Of a stretch of 64,000 nt of DNA, positions 8,373 to 16,389 are shown one piece after another; positions within the stretch are counted from its first letter, which is position 1, and every line of letters begins with the position of its first letter. The stretch is from NCBI GenBank assembly GCA_002348605.1, contig DEBQ01000007.1, positions 1 to 64,000 on the forward strand, in the 5' to 3' direction. Made by a program: the position numbers and the translations under genes. The notes below the pieces were generated by a model that saw only the letters and a list, made by a program, of their open reading frames with translations, ran no database searches and had not been told where the DNA came from. The DNA is from Candidatus Saccharibacteria bacterium UBA2952. Lineage in GTDB: Bacteria > Patescibacteriota > Saccharimonadia > Saccharimonadales > Saccharimonadaceae.

Positions 8373-9662
8373 ATGGCGGACGAAGAAAAGCACGACAACC
8401 TTCAGGAGTTTGACAAGGAGCCGGCAACCGGTAGCCTAAACGACGCTTCAAGCGATTCCGCCACGCCAAACGACACCGAACAGCGCGCTAGCAGCGCGTG
8501 GGGCGGTAGCCCCTCCGAACCAGAAGCAAAAACTGAAAACGACGAAAAAGCCGACACGCCGCAAACCGACAAAGCGCCTATCAATCCACTTCATGATGAC
8601 ATTGCGCCGGCAACCATTCCAATGTCAACACGCCCGTTCGACGCGCCGGCAGCACAACAGCAAAGCGGAACAGTAGTCACCGATGAACTACCAAAGCCTG
8701 GCCCAGGTTTATTAGTCCTACAGTGGTTGACCTACGCGTTCTGGGGTTGGACAGTACTGTCACTTAGTGGACTGGTCCTTACTGTCGTTAGCCAGTTGCT
8801 AAACCAGACAAGCGAAAATTACTGGCTTGGCGGTATCGCGTACCTTCTGGCAGCCGTCATCGTGCTGTTCATCATTTCGCTCGTTACCGACATCTTTTAC
8901 GCCGCTGCTGAAAAAAAGCACGCACGTTCGAGCGGCTCGAACGTCATCATGATCATTCATGCCGTCATCTTTGCACTGTTCGGTATTGGGTCGCTTATCG
9001 TCGCGGTATTCGGATTTGTCAGCCTGCTTCTTAATGACGCATCGGGCAGCACCGGGCCGCAAACGAGCATCATTAGCGGAATCATCATCGCCGCCTTATA
9101 TGGAGTGACGCTGCTTCGGACGCTCCGTCCGCGCTGGATCAAAGGCGTCGCGCGACTGTACTGGATTGTCATGACGCTCGCGATCATCACGACTGTCGCG
9201 CTTGGTATTGTCGGCCCTGCCGCGCAGGCACGGCTTCAGAACGAAGACAGGGTGGTCGAAGAAGGGGTGTCAGACATTTCGGACGCGGTCAACTCATATG
9301 CTGACAAGAAGGCAAAACTTCCTTCCTCGCTTAAAGACCTGACATCACTCTCAGAAAGTGCCCAAAAACTGGTCGACGAAAACAAAGTCACCTACACGCC
9401 AGGCGAAGAAGTAACGAGCAAGATTAAAACACCGCTCAGTCCGGTCGAGCCTACCTCTTACCGTGTTGGATCGCAGAAACCAGTATTCCACTACGAACTA
9501 TGCGTCGAGTATAAAACCAAAGATGGATCGTCAGACTATTACTCATACTCGTCCCGTTCGGCGGCAGAAGACGGGCAATACCCAACCCGTGTAGACACGT
9601 ACGGCCACAAAGCCGGCCGCGTTTGCTACGACGTCCAGACAGACTACGTATACGACTACTAG
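8373..9662 (+). CDS. Multi-pass membrane protein with acidic N-tail and pilin-like C-domain
   Basis: I do not recognise this 429-residue protein. The first about 105 residues are hydrophilic and rich in Asp, Glu, Ala and Pro. Four to five hydrophobic segments follow (about residues 108-290). The soluble C-terminal region (about 300-429) has a helix then LPSSLKDL and several aromatic strands with two cysteines, which recalls the layout of type IV pilin-like globular domains. That resemblance is a guess. The start is ATG with a GGGG stretch 5 bases upstream. It lies upstream of ftsEX but has a separate promoter. Confidence 0.75.
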   Translation: MADEEKHDNLQEFDKEPATGSLNDASSDSATPNDTEQRASSAWGGSPSEPEAKTENDEKADTPQTDKAPINPLHDDIAPATIPMSTRPFDAPAAQQQSGTVVTDELPKPGPGLLVLQWLTYAFWGWTVLSLSGLVLTVVSQLLNQTSENYWLGGIAYLLAAVIVLFIISLVTDIFYAAAEKKHARSSGSNVIMIIHAVIFALFGIGSLIVAVFGFVSLLLNDASGSTGPQTSIISGIIIAALYGVTLLRTLRPRWIKGVARLYWIVMTLAIITTVALGIVGPAAQARLQNEDRVVEEGVSDISDAVNSYADKKAKLPSSLKDLTSLSESAQKLVDENKVTYTPGEEVTSKIKTPLSPVEPTSYRVGSQKPVFHYELCVEYKTKDGSSDYYSYSSRSAAEDGQYPTRVDTYGHKAGRVCYDVQTDYVYDY

Positions 9663-9691
9663 TTCCCGCTGGTTCCACGCCGTTGTTCTTA

Positions 9692-9700
9692 TGCTATAAT
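9692..9700 (+). promoter_or_regulatory. Leaderless promoter of ftsE (extended -10)
   Basis: TGCTATAAT (the -10 hexamer is 9695-9700) ends 8 bases before the ftsE ATG at 9709, leaving room for only one to three leader bases. The stretch GGCGGTAA between them is not a normal ribosome-binding arrangement. Confidence 0.75.
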
Positions 9701-9708
9701 GGCGGTAA

Positions 9709-10392
9709 ATGATTCTTTTGGACAGGGTAACAAAAACATACGGAAAAAGTACCAATCCGGCACTGCAACGTATTAGTCTTCACATCGAACCGCGCGAGTT
9801 CGTCATCTTAGTTGGAACATCCGGAGCGGGGAAGTCGACGCTACTCAAGTTACTTACCCGGGAAGAAAAACCGACCAGCGGCAAGATCGTCGTCGGCGGC
9901 ATAGACTACGATACGTTGAAAGACAAGCACATTCCGCTTTTGCGCCGCAAAATCGGCGTCGTGTTCCAGGACTTCAAGCTGCTTCCGCAGCGAACGGTGT
10001 TTGAAAACATCGCCTTCGCCCTGGAAATCGCCGGTATGACCAACCGCGAAATCAAGACGACCGTACCAAAAGTCATTGAACTTGTTGGCCTGACAGGTAA
10101 AGAAAAAAGCTTTCCGCACCAGCTATCTGGCGGTGAACGCCAGCGCGTGGCAATTGCCCGTGCCGTCGTACGCCAACCAAAAATCCTGATTGCCGACGAG
10201 CCAACCGGAAACCTCGACCCGAAGCACAGCTGGGACATCGTGCGCCTGCTTGAAAAGATCAACCGCTATGGCACAACCGTACTGCTGACCACACATAATG
10301 TCGAAATCGTCAACCGCCTGAAGCGCCGCGTCGTCACGTTGGAACACGGTAAGATTACTTCTGACCAAGCCCAAGGAAGCTACCGACAGTAA
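9709..10392 (+). CDS. ftsE: Cell division ATP-binding protein FtsE
   Basis: FtsE is the ABC ATPase of the FtsEX complex, which controls septal peptidoglycan hydrolases from the inner face of the membrane. The 227-residue protein has Walker A GTSGAGKST (about residues 35-43), a Q-loop (VFQDFKLLPQRTVFENIAF, typical of FtsE), signature LSGGERQRVAIARA and Walker B ILIADEPTGNLDP. Its TAA stop shares its final A with the ftsX ATG, so the two are coupled. The gene appears to be transcribed without a leader from the TATAAT at 9695. Confidence 0.96.
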   Translation: MILLDRVTKTYGKSTNPALQRISLHIEPREFVILVGTSGAGKSTLLKLLTREEKPTSGKIVVGGIDYDTLKDKHIPLLRRKIGVVFQDFKLLPQRTVFENIAFALEIAGMTNREIKTTVPKVIELVGLTGKEKSFPHQLSGGERQRVAIARAVVRQPKILIADEPTGNLDPKHSWDIVRLLEKINRYGTTVLLTTHNVEIVNRLKRRVVTLEHGKITSDQAQGSYRQ

Positions 10393-11369
10393 TGGCAAAG
10401 AATAAAATGACATCAAAGCAGTTCGCACAGTCCAAGACGCGTCGTCGCCAGTGGATCACATTCCTTCGTATGTGTCGTTACGGCGTAAATAACTTTTCGC
10501 GTAACGCGTGGCTGACCATTGCAGCGACCGCCGTCATGACCATTACGCTGCTTATTGTCTTTGCTACTCTGGCTGCTAGAAGCACGCTAATTAGCTCGGT
10601 TGACGTCATTCGACAGAACGTCGACATGTCGATTTACATTAAGACCGACACGTCAAAAAAAGATGTCGAAGCTATTCAGTCGGGGCTTGAAAAATTGAAG
10701 TCGGTCGAAGAAGTGACCTATGTCAGTCCACAGACTGCCCGTGAGAACTTCGCCAAAGAAAACGGCACCAACCCCGACACGCTGAACGCTCTGAACGAAG
10801 CAACTAACAAGTTCCCAGGTACATACAAAGTACAATTGGTCGATATTAACGACACGAGCGAACTGCGTAAGTTTGTCGAAACAAACAAGCAGGTCAAAGA
10901 CAACCTGGACTCAAGCCGACCGCCATCGTTCGCCGGTGAACGTAAAAATGCGATCGAAGGCATTGCCCAAGGAGTGGTTTTCGCGGAACGTGCCGGATTA
11001 ATTGCAACGGTCGTGTTCGTCGTCATATCGTCGCTCATTGTGTTTAACACCATCCGCATGGCCATCTTTAACCGCCGCGACGAGATTGAAATGATGAAAC
11101 TTATTGGTGCCGACAAAAGCTTTATTCGCGGGCCGTTCATAGTTGAAGCTGTCGTGTACGGATTTATAGCCGCCATCGTAGCCACAGGACTTGGGGTACT
11201 TGGAATGATAGCCCTGAAGGGAAGACTCATTGGTGGAATCGAACTGCAACCTACCATCGACTTCGTACTGACATACCTAGGCTTCGTACTACTCGGCATG
11301 ATTTTACTGGGCGCAATTATCGGTGTCATTTCGTCGCTCCTGGCGACACGCCGTTACCTGAAAATTTAA
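10392..11369 (+). CDS. ftsX: Cell division protein FtsX
   Basis: FtsX is the four-pass membrane partner of FtsE. It has an N-terminal cytoplasmic stretch, a first membrane segment (about residues 42-65), and an extracellular domain of about 120 residues (VDMSIYIKTDTSKKDVEAI onward). Three C-terminal segments follow, with the conserved FNTIRMAIFNRRDEIEMMKLIGA motif of the FtsX permease domain. It overlaps ftsE by one base. The PcsB-like CHAP hydrolase gene follows 60 bp later, which fits the known partnership in which FtsX's outer loop activates PcsB-type hydrolases. Confidence 0.95.
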   Translation: MAKNKMTSKQFAQSKTRRRQWITFLRMCRYGVNNFSRNAWLTIAATAVMTITLLIVFATLAARSTLISSVDVIRQNVDMSIYIKTDTSKKDVEAIQSGLEKLKSVEEVTYVSPQTARENFAKENGTNPDTLNALNEATNKFPGTYKVQLVDINDTSELRKFVETNKQVKDNLDSSRPPSFAGERKNAIEGIAQGVVFAERAGLIATVVFVVISSLIVFNTIRMAIFNRRDEIEMMKLIGADKSFIRGPFIVEAVVYGFIAAIVATGLGVLGMIALKGRLIGGIELQPTIDFVLTYLGFVLLGMILLGAIIGVISSLLATRRYLKI

Positions 11370-11392
11370 CATATTTTAAGCGAAGGGGATTA

Positions 11393-11421
11393 TTGACTTA
11401 ACAAGCTGCTTATGCTAACGT
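11393..11421 (+). promoter_or_regulatory. Leaderless promoter of the PcsB-like gene
   Basis: TTGACT at 11393-11398, 17 bp spacer ending in CTTATGC, TAACGT at 11416-11421. The -10 ends 8 bases before ATG 11430. An upstream ATG at 11412 lies inside the promoter (TATGC) and cannot be the start. Confidence 0.75.
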
Positions 11422-11429
11422 GGAAAGAG

Positions 11430-12599
11430 ATGAAACTACGGTCCACCACACCATCATCGAAAAAGGGTACGGCACGACGCCTTAAATTAGTCGTTGTTGC
11501 GTTTGTGTTGGCCGTCACTTCTTCGGCTGGACTCTTTATTAAACAAGCTAGCGCCGACCAGTACGATGCGCGCATTGCCGCTTTGCAACGGCAAATCGAC
11601 CAATACCAGGCGGCAGCCCAAGCACTGGGTGCGCAAGCCGACACGTTGCAACGCACACTTGATGGTATTAATAACGAAATCGGGCAAATCCAAACCCAGA
11701 TCGACCTAACCCAAGCCCAGTACGACAAGCTTATCGTCCAAATTGCCGACACCGAAAAGCAAATCGCAGAAAACCGCGACGCGCTTGGCGAAGTCATTGC
11801 CGACCTGTCAATTGAAGGTAAGATTTCACCGCTAGAAATGCTCGCAAGTTCGAAGAATATTTCTGACTATGTCGACAAGCAAACTTACCAGTCTGCCATG
11901 CAGGACCAACTGAAGGCCACTATTGACCGTATTAAAGAACTGAAAGCACTACTTGAAAAGCAGAAGCAGCAGACCGAAGAGTTGCTTGCTAACCAAAAAC
12001 GTGCCCGTGACGCCTTGGCGGCTAAGCAAGCTGAACAGCAGCGACTGGTTAACGAAACTCGTGGCCAAGAAGCTGCCTACCAAAACCTGAAGAACCAAAC
12101 CCAGGCGCAAAAAGAGCAGGTTATGGCCGCCCAGCAGGCAGCCATCCGTGCAGCCAGTGCCCGTAACGGAGGCGTCAGCTTCATCGGTGGTGGTAACGGC
12201 GGCTACCCATGGGGTCCAGGCAACTGCCCAATGAGCGGTATGTACTCGACCGGTGGTGCCGATGGTAACGGTGGCGACGGTTGGGGCTACGGCTGCCGAC
12301 AGTGTGCAAGCTACGCTGCTTGGAAGATTGGTGAATACACCGGGGTCATTCCAACCTACCTTGGTAACGCCAACCAGTTCCCAAACTCGTACTCGAACAA
12401 GGGTTACACGGCTCGTGCTAACTCGGCAGGTGTCATTATGGACGGTGCGTATGGCCACGTGGTGTGGGTAGAAACCAACCCAGACGCAGCCGGATTCATT
12501 ACCGTCAGTCAGTACAACGCCAACTACGGCGGTGGCTGGGGTAACTTCTCCCGCGTTCGTGTTCACCAAAGTACCTACGACGTCTTTATCTACTTCTAG
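11430..12599 (+). CDS. Secreted coiled-coil CHAP-domain peptidoglycan hydrolase, PcsB-like
   Basis: The protein has a positively charged N-terminus and a signal segment (KLVVVAFVLAVTSSAGLF), with likely cleavage near QASA. A long Gln/Ala/Glu-rich coiled coil follows (about residues 45-245), then a glycine-rich linker and a CHAP amidase/endopeptidase domain. The catalytic Cys is C292 (CRQCASYAAW) and the His is H343 (YGHVVW). This matches the domain order of PcsB/CwlO-type hydrolases, which split septal wall and are held inactive until FtsEX signals through the coiled coil. Its place directly after ftsEX supports that role. The start at 11430 is chosen from the promoter position. Confidence 0.9.
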   Translation: MKLRSTTPSSKKGTARRLKLVVVAFVLAVTSSAGLFIKQASADQYDARIAALQRQIDQYQAAAQALGAQADTLQRTLDGINNEIGQIQTQIDLTQAQYDKLIVQIADTEKQIAENRDALGEVIADLSIEGKISPLEMLASSKNISDYVDKQTYQSAMQDQLKATIDRIKELKALLEKQKQQTEELLANQKRARDALAAKQAEQQRLVNETRGQEAAYQNLKNQTQAQKEQVMAAQQAAIRAASARNGGVSFIGGGNGGYPWGPGNCPMSGMYSTGGADGNGGDGWGYGCRQCASYAAWKIGEYTGVIPTYLGNANQFPNSYSNKGYTARANSAGVIMDGAYGHVVWVETNPDAAGFITVSQYNANYGGGWGNFSRVRVHQSTYDVFIYF

Positions 12600-12624
12600 A
12601 AACGTCAAGTCAAATCTACACTAG

Positions 12625-12644
12625 CGCACCCTTTACCGGGTGCG
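12625..12644 (+). terminator. Hairpin between the PcsB-like and S41 protease genes
   Basis: CGCACCC (12625-12631) pairs with GGGTGCG (12638-12644) around a 6-base loop. The -10 box of the next gene starts two bases later, so terminator and promoter abut. Confidence 0.6.
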
Positions 12645-12645
12645 T

Positions 12646-12651
12646 TATACT
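12646..12651 (+). promoter_or_regulatory. Leaderless -10 box of the S41 protease gene
   Basis: TATACT ends 8 bases before ATG 12660, immediately after the terminator hairpin. No ribosome-binding sequence is present in the gap. Confidence 0.65.
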
Positions 12652-12659
12652 TACTGCTA

Positions 12660-13847
12660 ATGGATAAAAAAGTCGAGCTTTCTCGCGTCTATCTGGCAGC
12701 GGTCATCCTGGTTGTGCTGCTCATTGGGTTCGTGGCCGGAACGCGCTCGACCCAACTGGCCGCGTTAGTTGGCCCTGTCTTCGGCGCCAAGGTAGAAACC
12801 GGTACGCTCGACGACGAGTCGCTGCAGATGGTCTATAGGACTCTGAAAGAGCACTACAACGGCAAGGTCGACAATAATAAGCTTATTGAAGGCGCTAAAA
12901 GCGGCATGGTAGCAGCATTGGGTGACCCGTACACGGTGTACTTCAATAAAGCGGAAGCCGACGAATTTAACAAAGAGCTTTCGGGTGACATTGGCGGCGG
13001 TATCGGTGCAGAAGTTGGGGTGCGCAGCGGACAACCGACAATTCTGCGGACCTTACCAGACAACCCAGCCGAAAAGGCGGGGCTTCATGCAAACGACACC
13101 ATACTTGCAGTTAACGACGAATCAACCGACGGCTGGGATGCTGACAGGACAGTTCATGCCATACGCGGCGAGCCGGGGACTACGGTCAAACTGGCAGTCC
13201 GGCGAGGCAACGAGACCAAAGAATTCACCATTACCCGCGAAATCATCAACAACCCAAGTGTGTCGAGCGAACTTCGGGGAGATATTGGTATTATGACTAT
13301 CAACCGCTTCGACCAAGAAACGGTTAGCCTAGTGCGAAAGACCGTCGCCGACCTAAAGGGCCGCGGCATGAAAAAGATAGTCGTTGACATGCGCGGCAAC
13401 GGTGGCGGCTATCTTGATGCTGCACCGGGCGTAGCTGGACTTTGGCTGCATGACCAACTTGTCGTTAGTGTAAAAGCAACCAACGGTAGCGAACAAAGGC
13501 TTATAAGCGAAGGTGACTCGTTACTACAGGGGGTTAAGACAGCTGTGGTAGTGAACGGCGGATCAGCCAGTGCCACCGAAATTGTTACCGCGGCATTGAA
13601 GCATTACAAAGCAGCCACCATCGTGGGTGAAAAGACCTACGGTAAAGGGTCTGTGCAAGAACTGGTGCCGCTCAGTGGCGACGCGCTCCTTAAGGTAACA
13701 ATAAAGCGTTGGTACACACCAAGCGGCGATAACATCAACAAAAAGGGAATCAAGCCAGATGTCAGCGTTGGTCTGAAGCAGGCGGACCTTGACGCCGGAC
13801 ACGACCCGCAGCTTGAAAAAGCAATTCAAATCGTCAGTACGCCATAA
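12660..13847 (+). CDS. Carboxy-terminal processing protease (S41, PDZ domain)
   Basis: CtpA/CtpB-type proteases degrade or trim exported proteins. The 395-residue protein has one N-terminal membrane anchor (about residues 9-28), an S41 N-terminal domain, and a PDZ domain (about 105-190, with GGGIGAEVG and AGLHANDTILAVND). The peptidase core carries catalytic Ser S304 (GGSASATEI) and Lys K329 (YGKGSVQE), so it should be active. It follows the FtsEX-PcsB block, and proteases of this kind often act on cell wall hydrolases, but a direct link is not shown. The -10 box sits 8 bases before the ATG. Confidence 0.95.
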   Translation: MDKKVELSRVYLAAVILVVLLIGFVAGTRSTQLAALVGPVFGAKVETGTLDDESLQMVYRTLKEHYNGKVDNNKLIEGAKSGMVAALGDPYTVYFNKAEADEFNKELSGDIGGGIGAEVGVRSGQPTILRTLPDNPAEKAGLHANDTILAVNDESTDGWDADRTVHAIRGEPGTTVKLAVRRGNETKEFTITREIINNPSVSSELRGDIGIMTINRFDQETVSLVRKTVADLKGRGMKKIVVDMRGNGGGYLDAAPGVAGLWLHDQLVVSVKATNGSEQRLISEGDSLLQGVKTAVVVNGGSASATEIVTAALKHYKAATIVGEKTYGKGSVQELVPLSGDALLKVTIKRWYTPSGDNINKKGIKPDVSVGLKQADLDAGHDPQLEKAIQIVSTP

Positions 13848-13873
13848 CGGTTGTGCCTAGTTATAAATCGGGG

Positions 13874-13879
13874 TAGAAT
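13874..13879 (+). promoter_or_regulatory. -10 box of a response regulator gene
   Basis: TAGAAT ends 9 bases before ATG 13889. The gap contains AAGGGA, so a short-leader or leaderless mRNA is expected. Confidence 0.55.
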
Positions 13880-13888
13880 AAGGGACAT

Positions 13889-14311
13889 ATGGATACGAAA
13901 AAGAAAATCTTGCTCGTTGAAGATGACACGGCGCTTGCCGGTGTTTACCGTTCACGACTGGAACTTGAAGGGTTCGAAGTTAGCGAAGTTAATAACGGCG
14001 AGGACGCGCTGTCTGCCGCAATCGACTTTAAGCCTGATCTTATTTTGCTCGACGCCATGATGCCAAAAATCTCTGGCTTCGACGTACTCGACATTCTTCG
14101 TAACACCCCTGAAACTGGGAATATCCGCATTATCATGCTAACGGCGCTTAGTCAGCCAAAAGACAAGGAACGAGCTGAATCCCTCGGTGTTGACGATTAC
14201 TTGGTTAAATCCCAAGTTGTCATTGGTGACGTTGTCGAACGCGTTAAACACCACCTTGGCATGAGTGACACGCCTGTCGACCAGCCACCAGCTGCTCCAG
14301 TCGCTTCTTAA
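13889..14311 (+). CDS. Receiver-only response regulator
   Basis: This 140-residue CheY-like protein has the acidic pair E/D-D near residues 11-13, phospho-acceptor D55 (LILLDAMMP) and the conserved Lys K107 (YLVKSQV). No DNA-binding or enzyme domain follows, only a short Pro/Ala tail (DQPPAAPVAS). It is closely similar along its length to the receiver at 60044-60979, sharing MMPKISGFD and YLVKSQV. No kinase gene is adjacent, so it is an orphan here. Output is probably by protein contact. Confidence 0.93.
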   Translation: MDTKKKILLVEDDTALAGVYRSRLELEGFEVSEVNNGEDALSAAIDFKPDLILLDAMMPKISGFDVLDILRNTPETGNIRIIMLTALSQPKDKERAESLGVDDYLVKSQVVIGDVVERVKHHLGMSDTPVDQPPAAPVAS

Positions 14312-14326
14312 CCTGTTATTAAGCAG

Positions 14327-14362
14327 AAGCATATTGACAACTAGACAATAAACTGCTATTGT
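14327..14362 (+). promoter_or_regulatory. Promoter, copy 1 of a duplicated 32-bp promoter
   Basis: TTGACA 14334-14339, 17 bp spacer, TATTGT 14357-14362, then 6 bases to ATG 14369. The stretch 14327-14358 is nearly identical to 15326-15357, with three differences in 32 by eye. The two downstream genes are probably expressed in the same way. Confidence 0.8.
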
Positions 14363-14368
14363 TTATAT

Positions 14369-15343
14369 ATGGAAACCAAGCCGCCAAAGGGCTTCGAAAC
14401 ATCAACACACTCCATTGACCACGTGACAATCATTGGCCGGGAACTGCCGAACGCACTAGATTCCTACGACTCGCTTTCAGAAGTAAGAAATATTACCGTC
14501 TACAGCGCCGCCGATTCACTTATTCGCAAGGGAAGTGCCACTACAACGGTTAGCGAAAAAGAACTGTTTGACGACTTGCTTGATTTTTGCGGACGTTGTC
14601 GTGACCTTCCAACAGAAGAGTCGGACCGCGCCTATGGATACGACTCTGCCATCAATGGAATTGATGATTTTCTGACTTCAATGACCTATGTGAGCAAAGA
14701 GTTGTATGCCGAGGCGGTCCACGGTCTGGCCGGACGGCATGAGCGCTGGTTGGCGGACAACCCTCAAAAGAGTTTGCTGTTCGTGATACCGAACAGCCGC
14801 AGTCTAAAGTCGCAAGCTAAAGTGACGACCGATATCGCCTCATCGGTTTCTTCGGAAACACGTGAACGTGTCCATGTCGTCATGACTGGTGACCTAAGTA
14901 ATGAGATGATCGGTCCGGATACCAAAATTGTACTGAGTGATGATTGGTCGGTGTCGGGCAATCACGTCGCGAATGACCTTGGCAACTTGTTCCAGCGCTT
15001 AGACGCGCAAGGTATTGATGCACATAAACTGACAGTTGAAGTGAACCTGCTAGTGGCGCGAAGTGACCAAGTCAAAAAGGGTATCGGGGCAGTTGATAGG
15101 CTAAAAGAGTATTTTCCTGAATACATGACGAAAGAACCAACATTAATCTCGTATTTCGAAGCGCCCGTGAATCATGGCATGACCACTCCTACCGGCTCAC
15201 ATAGTTCGGCGGATTATGGGTTTGCGACCAACCTTGATTCGATGCTGACCATCGCCCAGCGCCACGGCGTTGCCGATCGAATGCCATATATCGGTGTCAT
15301 TATACCGGAGTATTCCTATGAGTATAAGCATATTGACAAATAA
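14369..15343 (+). CDS. Unknown protein with a possible phosphoribosyltransferase-like loop
   Basis: I do not recognise this 324-residue soluble protein. A helical middle part (about residues 65-140) precedes an alternating strand/helix region. Around residues 188-201 the pattern IVLSDDWSVSGNHV has the hydrophobic-strand, Asp-Asp, Gly layout of a PRPP-binding loop, but the match is loose and no hood domain is identified. The start lies 6 bases after a -10 box, so the mRNA is leaderless. The last codons (HIDK) carry the -35 box of the following gene, which shares the same duplicated promoter. It may act with that gene. Confidence 0.7.
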   Translation: METKPPKGFETSTHSIDHVTIIGRELPNALDSYDSLSEVRNITVYSAADSLIRKGSATTTVSEKELFDDLLDFCGRCRDLPTEESDRAYGYDSAINGIDDFLTSMTYVSKELYAEAVHGLAGRHERWLADNPQKSLLFVIPNSRSLKSQAKVTTDIASSVSSETRERVHVVMTGDLSNEMIGPDTKIVLSDDWSVSGNHVANDLGNLFQRLDAQGIDAHKLTVEVNLLVARSDQVKKGIGAVDRLKEYFPEYMTKEPTLISYFEAPVNHGMTTPTGSHSSADYGFATNLDSMLTIAQRHGVADRMPYIGVIIPEYSYEYKHIDK

Positions 15344-15361
15344 TCAATAAACTGCTACTAT
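15326..15361 (+). promoter_or_regulatory. Promoter, copy 2 of a duplicated 32-bp promoter
   Basis: TTGACA 15333-15338, 17 bp spacer, TACTAT 15356-15361. The left half is coding for the last residues of the upstream gene. Unlike copy 1, about 30 bases separate it from the next ATG. Confidence 0.8.
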
Positions 15362-15390
15362 AAAAGCATATCCAATAAGACATAAACAAT

Positions 15391-15978
15391 ATGAACGAAC
15401 GAACATTCAACCAAATTAACCAGCAGGAAACATCCGCCTACATGAACGGAAGCAAGGACATGCCAACCGTTCTGATTGATCGAAAATCTGGTAATGTCAC
15501 GGTCGCTCGACTAGATAAAAATACGAGAACAGCATACTTCACAGAAAACGGTGTTGCATATGAAAAGACTATCGCGTTAGAAAATTTGTCAGATGCCCAA
15601 CAAGAGGAGCTTGCAGAGAAATTAGCAGGTCGGGCTCTTCGCAGCACGGTTGAAATCGAACCGGAGCCTACTCCAGTTTCCAGTGTAGAATTTGACGAAG
15701 ATGGGCTTATCAAAATGCCTGATTGGATGCGAAATAACGAACAGGCTCAACCGGTGGCCGACGTTGCCGCACAAGAAGCTGTTCAGGCTGTCGACCCACT
15801 GGACGCACTCGACGAATCGGTCCGAGCAGAAGTATTATCGTACCGCCGTGCAGTTCGAAACAAGACTGAATCTGAGCAGGCTAAGAATTTCGCGCAAGCC
15901 GCTGAAGACGGTCGGGCGATATACCGGGTACAGCAGAGCCTGTCCCCATCCGCGAAAGCCTTTCTTAATCTTAGGTAA
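15391..15978 (+). CDS. Unknown soluble acidic protein
   Basis: A 195-residue protein that I do not recognise. The N-terminal half has a strand-rich pattern (PTVLIDRKSGNVTVARLD). The middle is Glu/Pro/Ala rich and probably disordered (about residues 88-140). The C-terminus is a charged helix. No membrane segment or signal peptide is seen. No Shine-Dalgarno is visible before ATG 15391. The gene is paired with 14369-15343 through the duplicated promoter and ends before a hairpin shared with rpmA. Confidence 0.65.
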   Translation: MNERTFNQINQQETSAYMNGSKDMPTVLIDRKSGNVTVARLDKNTRTAYFTENGVAYEKTIALENLSDAQQEELAEKLAGRALRSTVEIEPEPTPVSSVEFDEDGLIKMPDWMRNNEQAQPVADVAAQEAVQAVDPLDALDESVRAEVLSYRRAVRNKTESEQAKNFAQAAEDGRAIYRVQQSLSPSAKAFLNLR

Positions 15979-15994
15979 ATCATCTCGCATTGAA

Positions 15995-16022
15995 AATTAC
16001 CCCGGAGCGATCCGGGGTAATT
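15995..16022. terminator. Bidirectional terminator between convergent genes
   Basis: A 12-bp stem is built on TTACCCCGGA (15997-16006) and TCCGGGGTAA (16011-16020), plus AA/TT outside. T-rich or TTAATTT sequence follows on both strands, so it can serve both the plus-strand gene and rpmA. Confidence 0.85.
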
Positions 16023-16037
16023 AATTTCAAAGACGAA

Positions 16038-16310
16038 TTATTGGACCGAAACTTGTGTGCGAGGTGCGGTCTTGCCAGTGAATCGGCGAGTCTTTACCTT
16101 GCTGAAAGCAACTACGCCATCTTGAGCGGCGTGAATGGTAAAGTTACGGCTCATGAATGTGCCTGGGCCAGCAACCTTAGTAGAACCGGTCTGACGGACC
16201 AGGACTTCACCAGTACGAACGGTCTGACCACCGAAACGTTTGACGCCCAATCGGGCACCGGCGTTGTTGTGGACGTTCTTAGACGAACCACCAGCTTTGA
16301 CGTGTGACAT
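16038..16310 (-). CDS. rpmA: Large ribosomal subunit protein L27
   Basis: L27 lies near the peptidyl transferase centre of the 50S subunit. The 90-residue protein has the family hallmarks: KAGGSSKN near the N-terminus, LGVKRFGGQ and the IHAAQDGVVAF core. It starts without the cleaved N-terminal extension found in Firmicutes. A good ribosome-binding site (GGAGA) precedes ATG 16310 and a promoter lies at 16347-16375. No rplU (L21) gene is adjacent, although the two are usually paired, so rpmA is monocistronic here. Confidence 0.96.
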   Translation of the reverse strand: MSHVKAGGSSKNVHNNAGARLGVKRFGGQTVRTGEVLVRQTGSTKVAGPGTFMSRNFTIHAAQDGVVAFSKVKTRRFTGKTAPRTQVSVQ

Positions 16311-16346
16311 AGCTTCTCCTTAAAGTTTATGACGCTAATTGATGTA

Positions 16347-16375
16347 ATTGTAGCGTAAAATACGCTGTTTGACAA
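16347..16375 (-). promoter_or_regulatory. rpmA promoter
   Basis: On the minus strand: TTGTCA (16370-16375), 17 bp spacer, TACAAT (16347-16352). The leader is about 30 bases and contains the GGAGA ribosome-binding site. Confidence 0.75.
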
Positions 16376-16389
16376 GGGTTGTGGCTATA

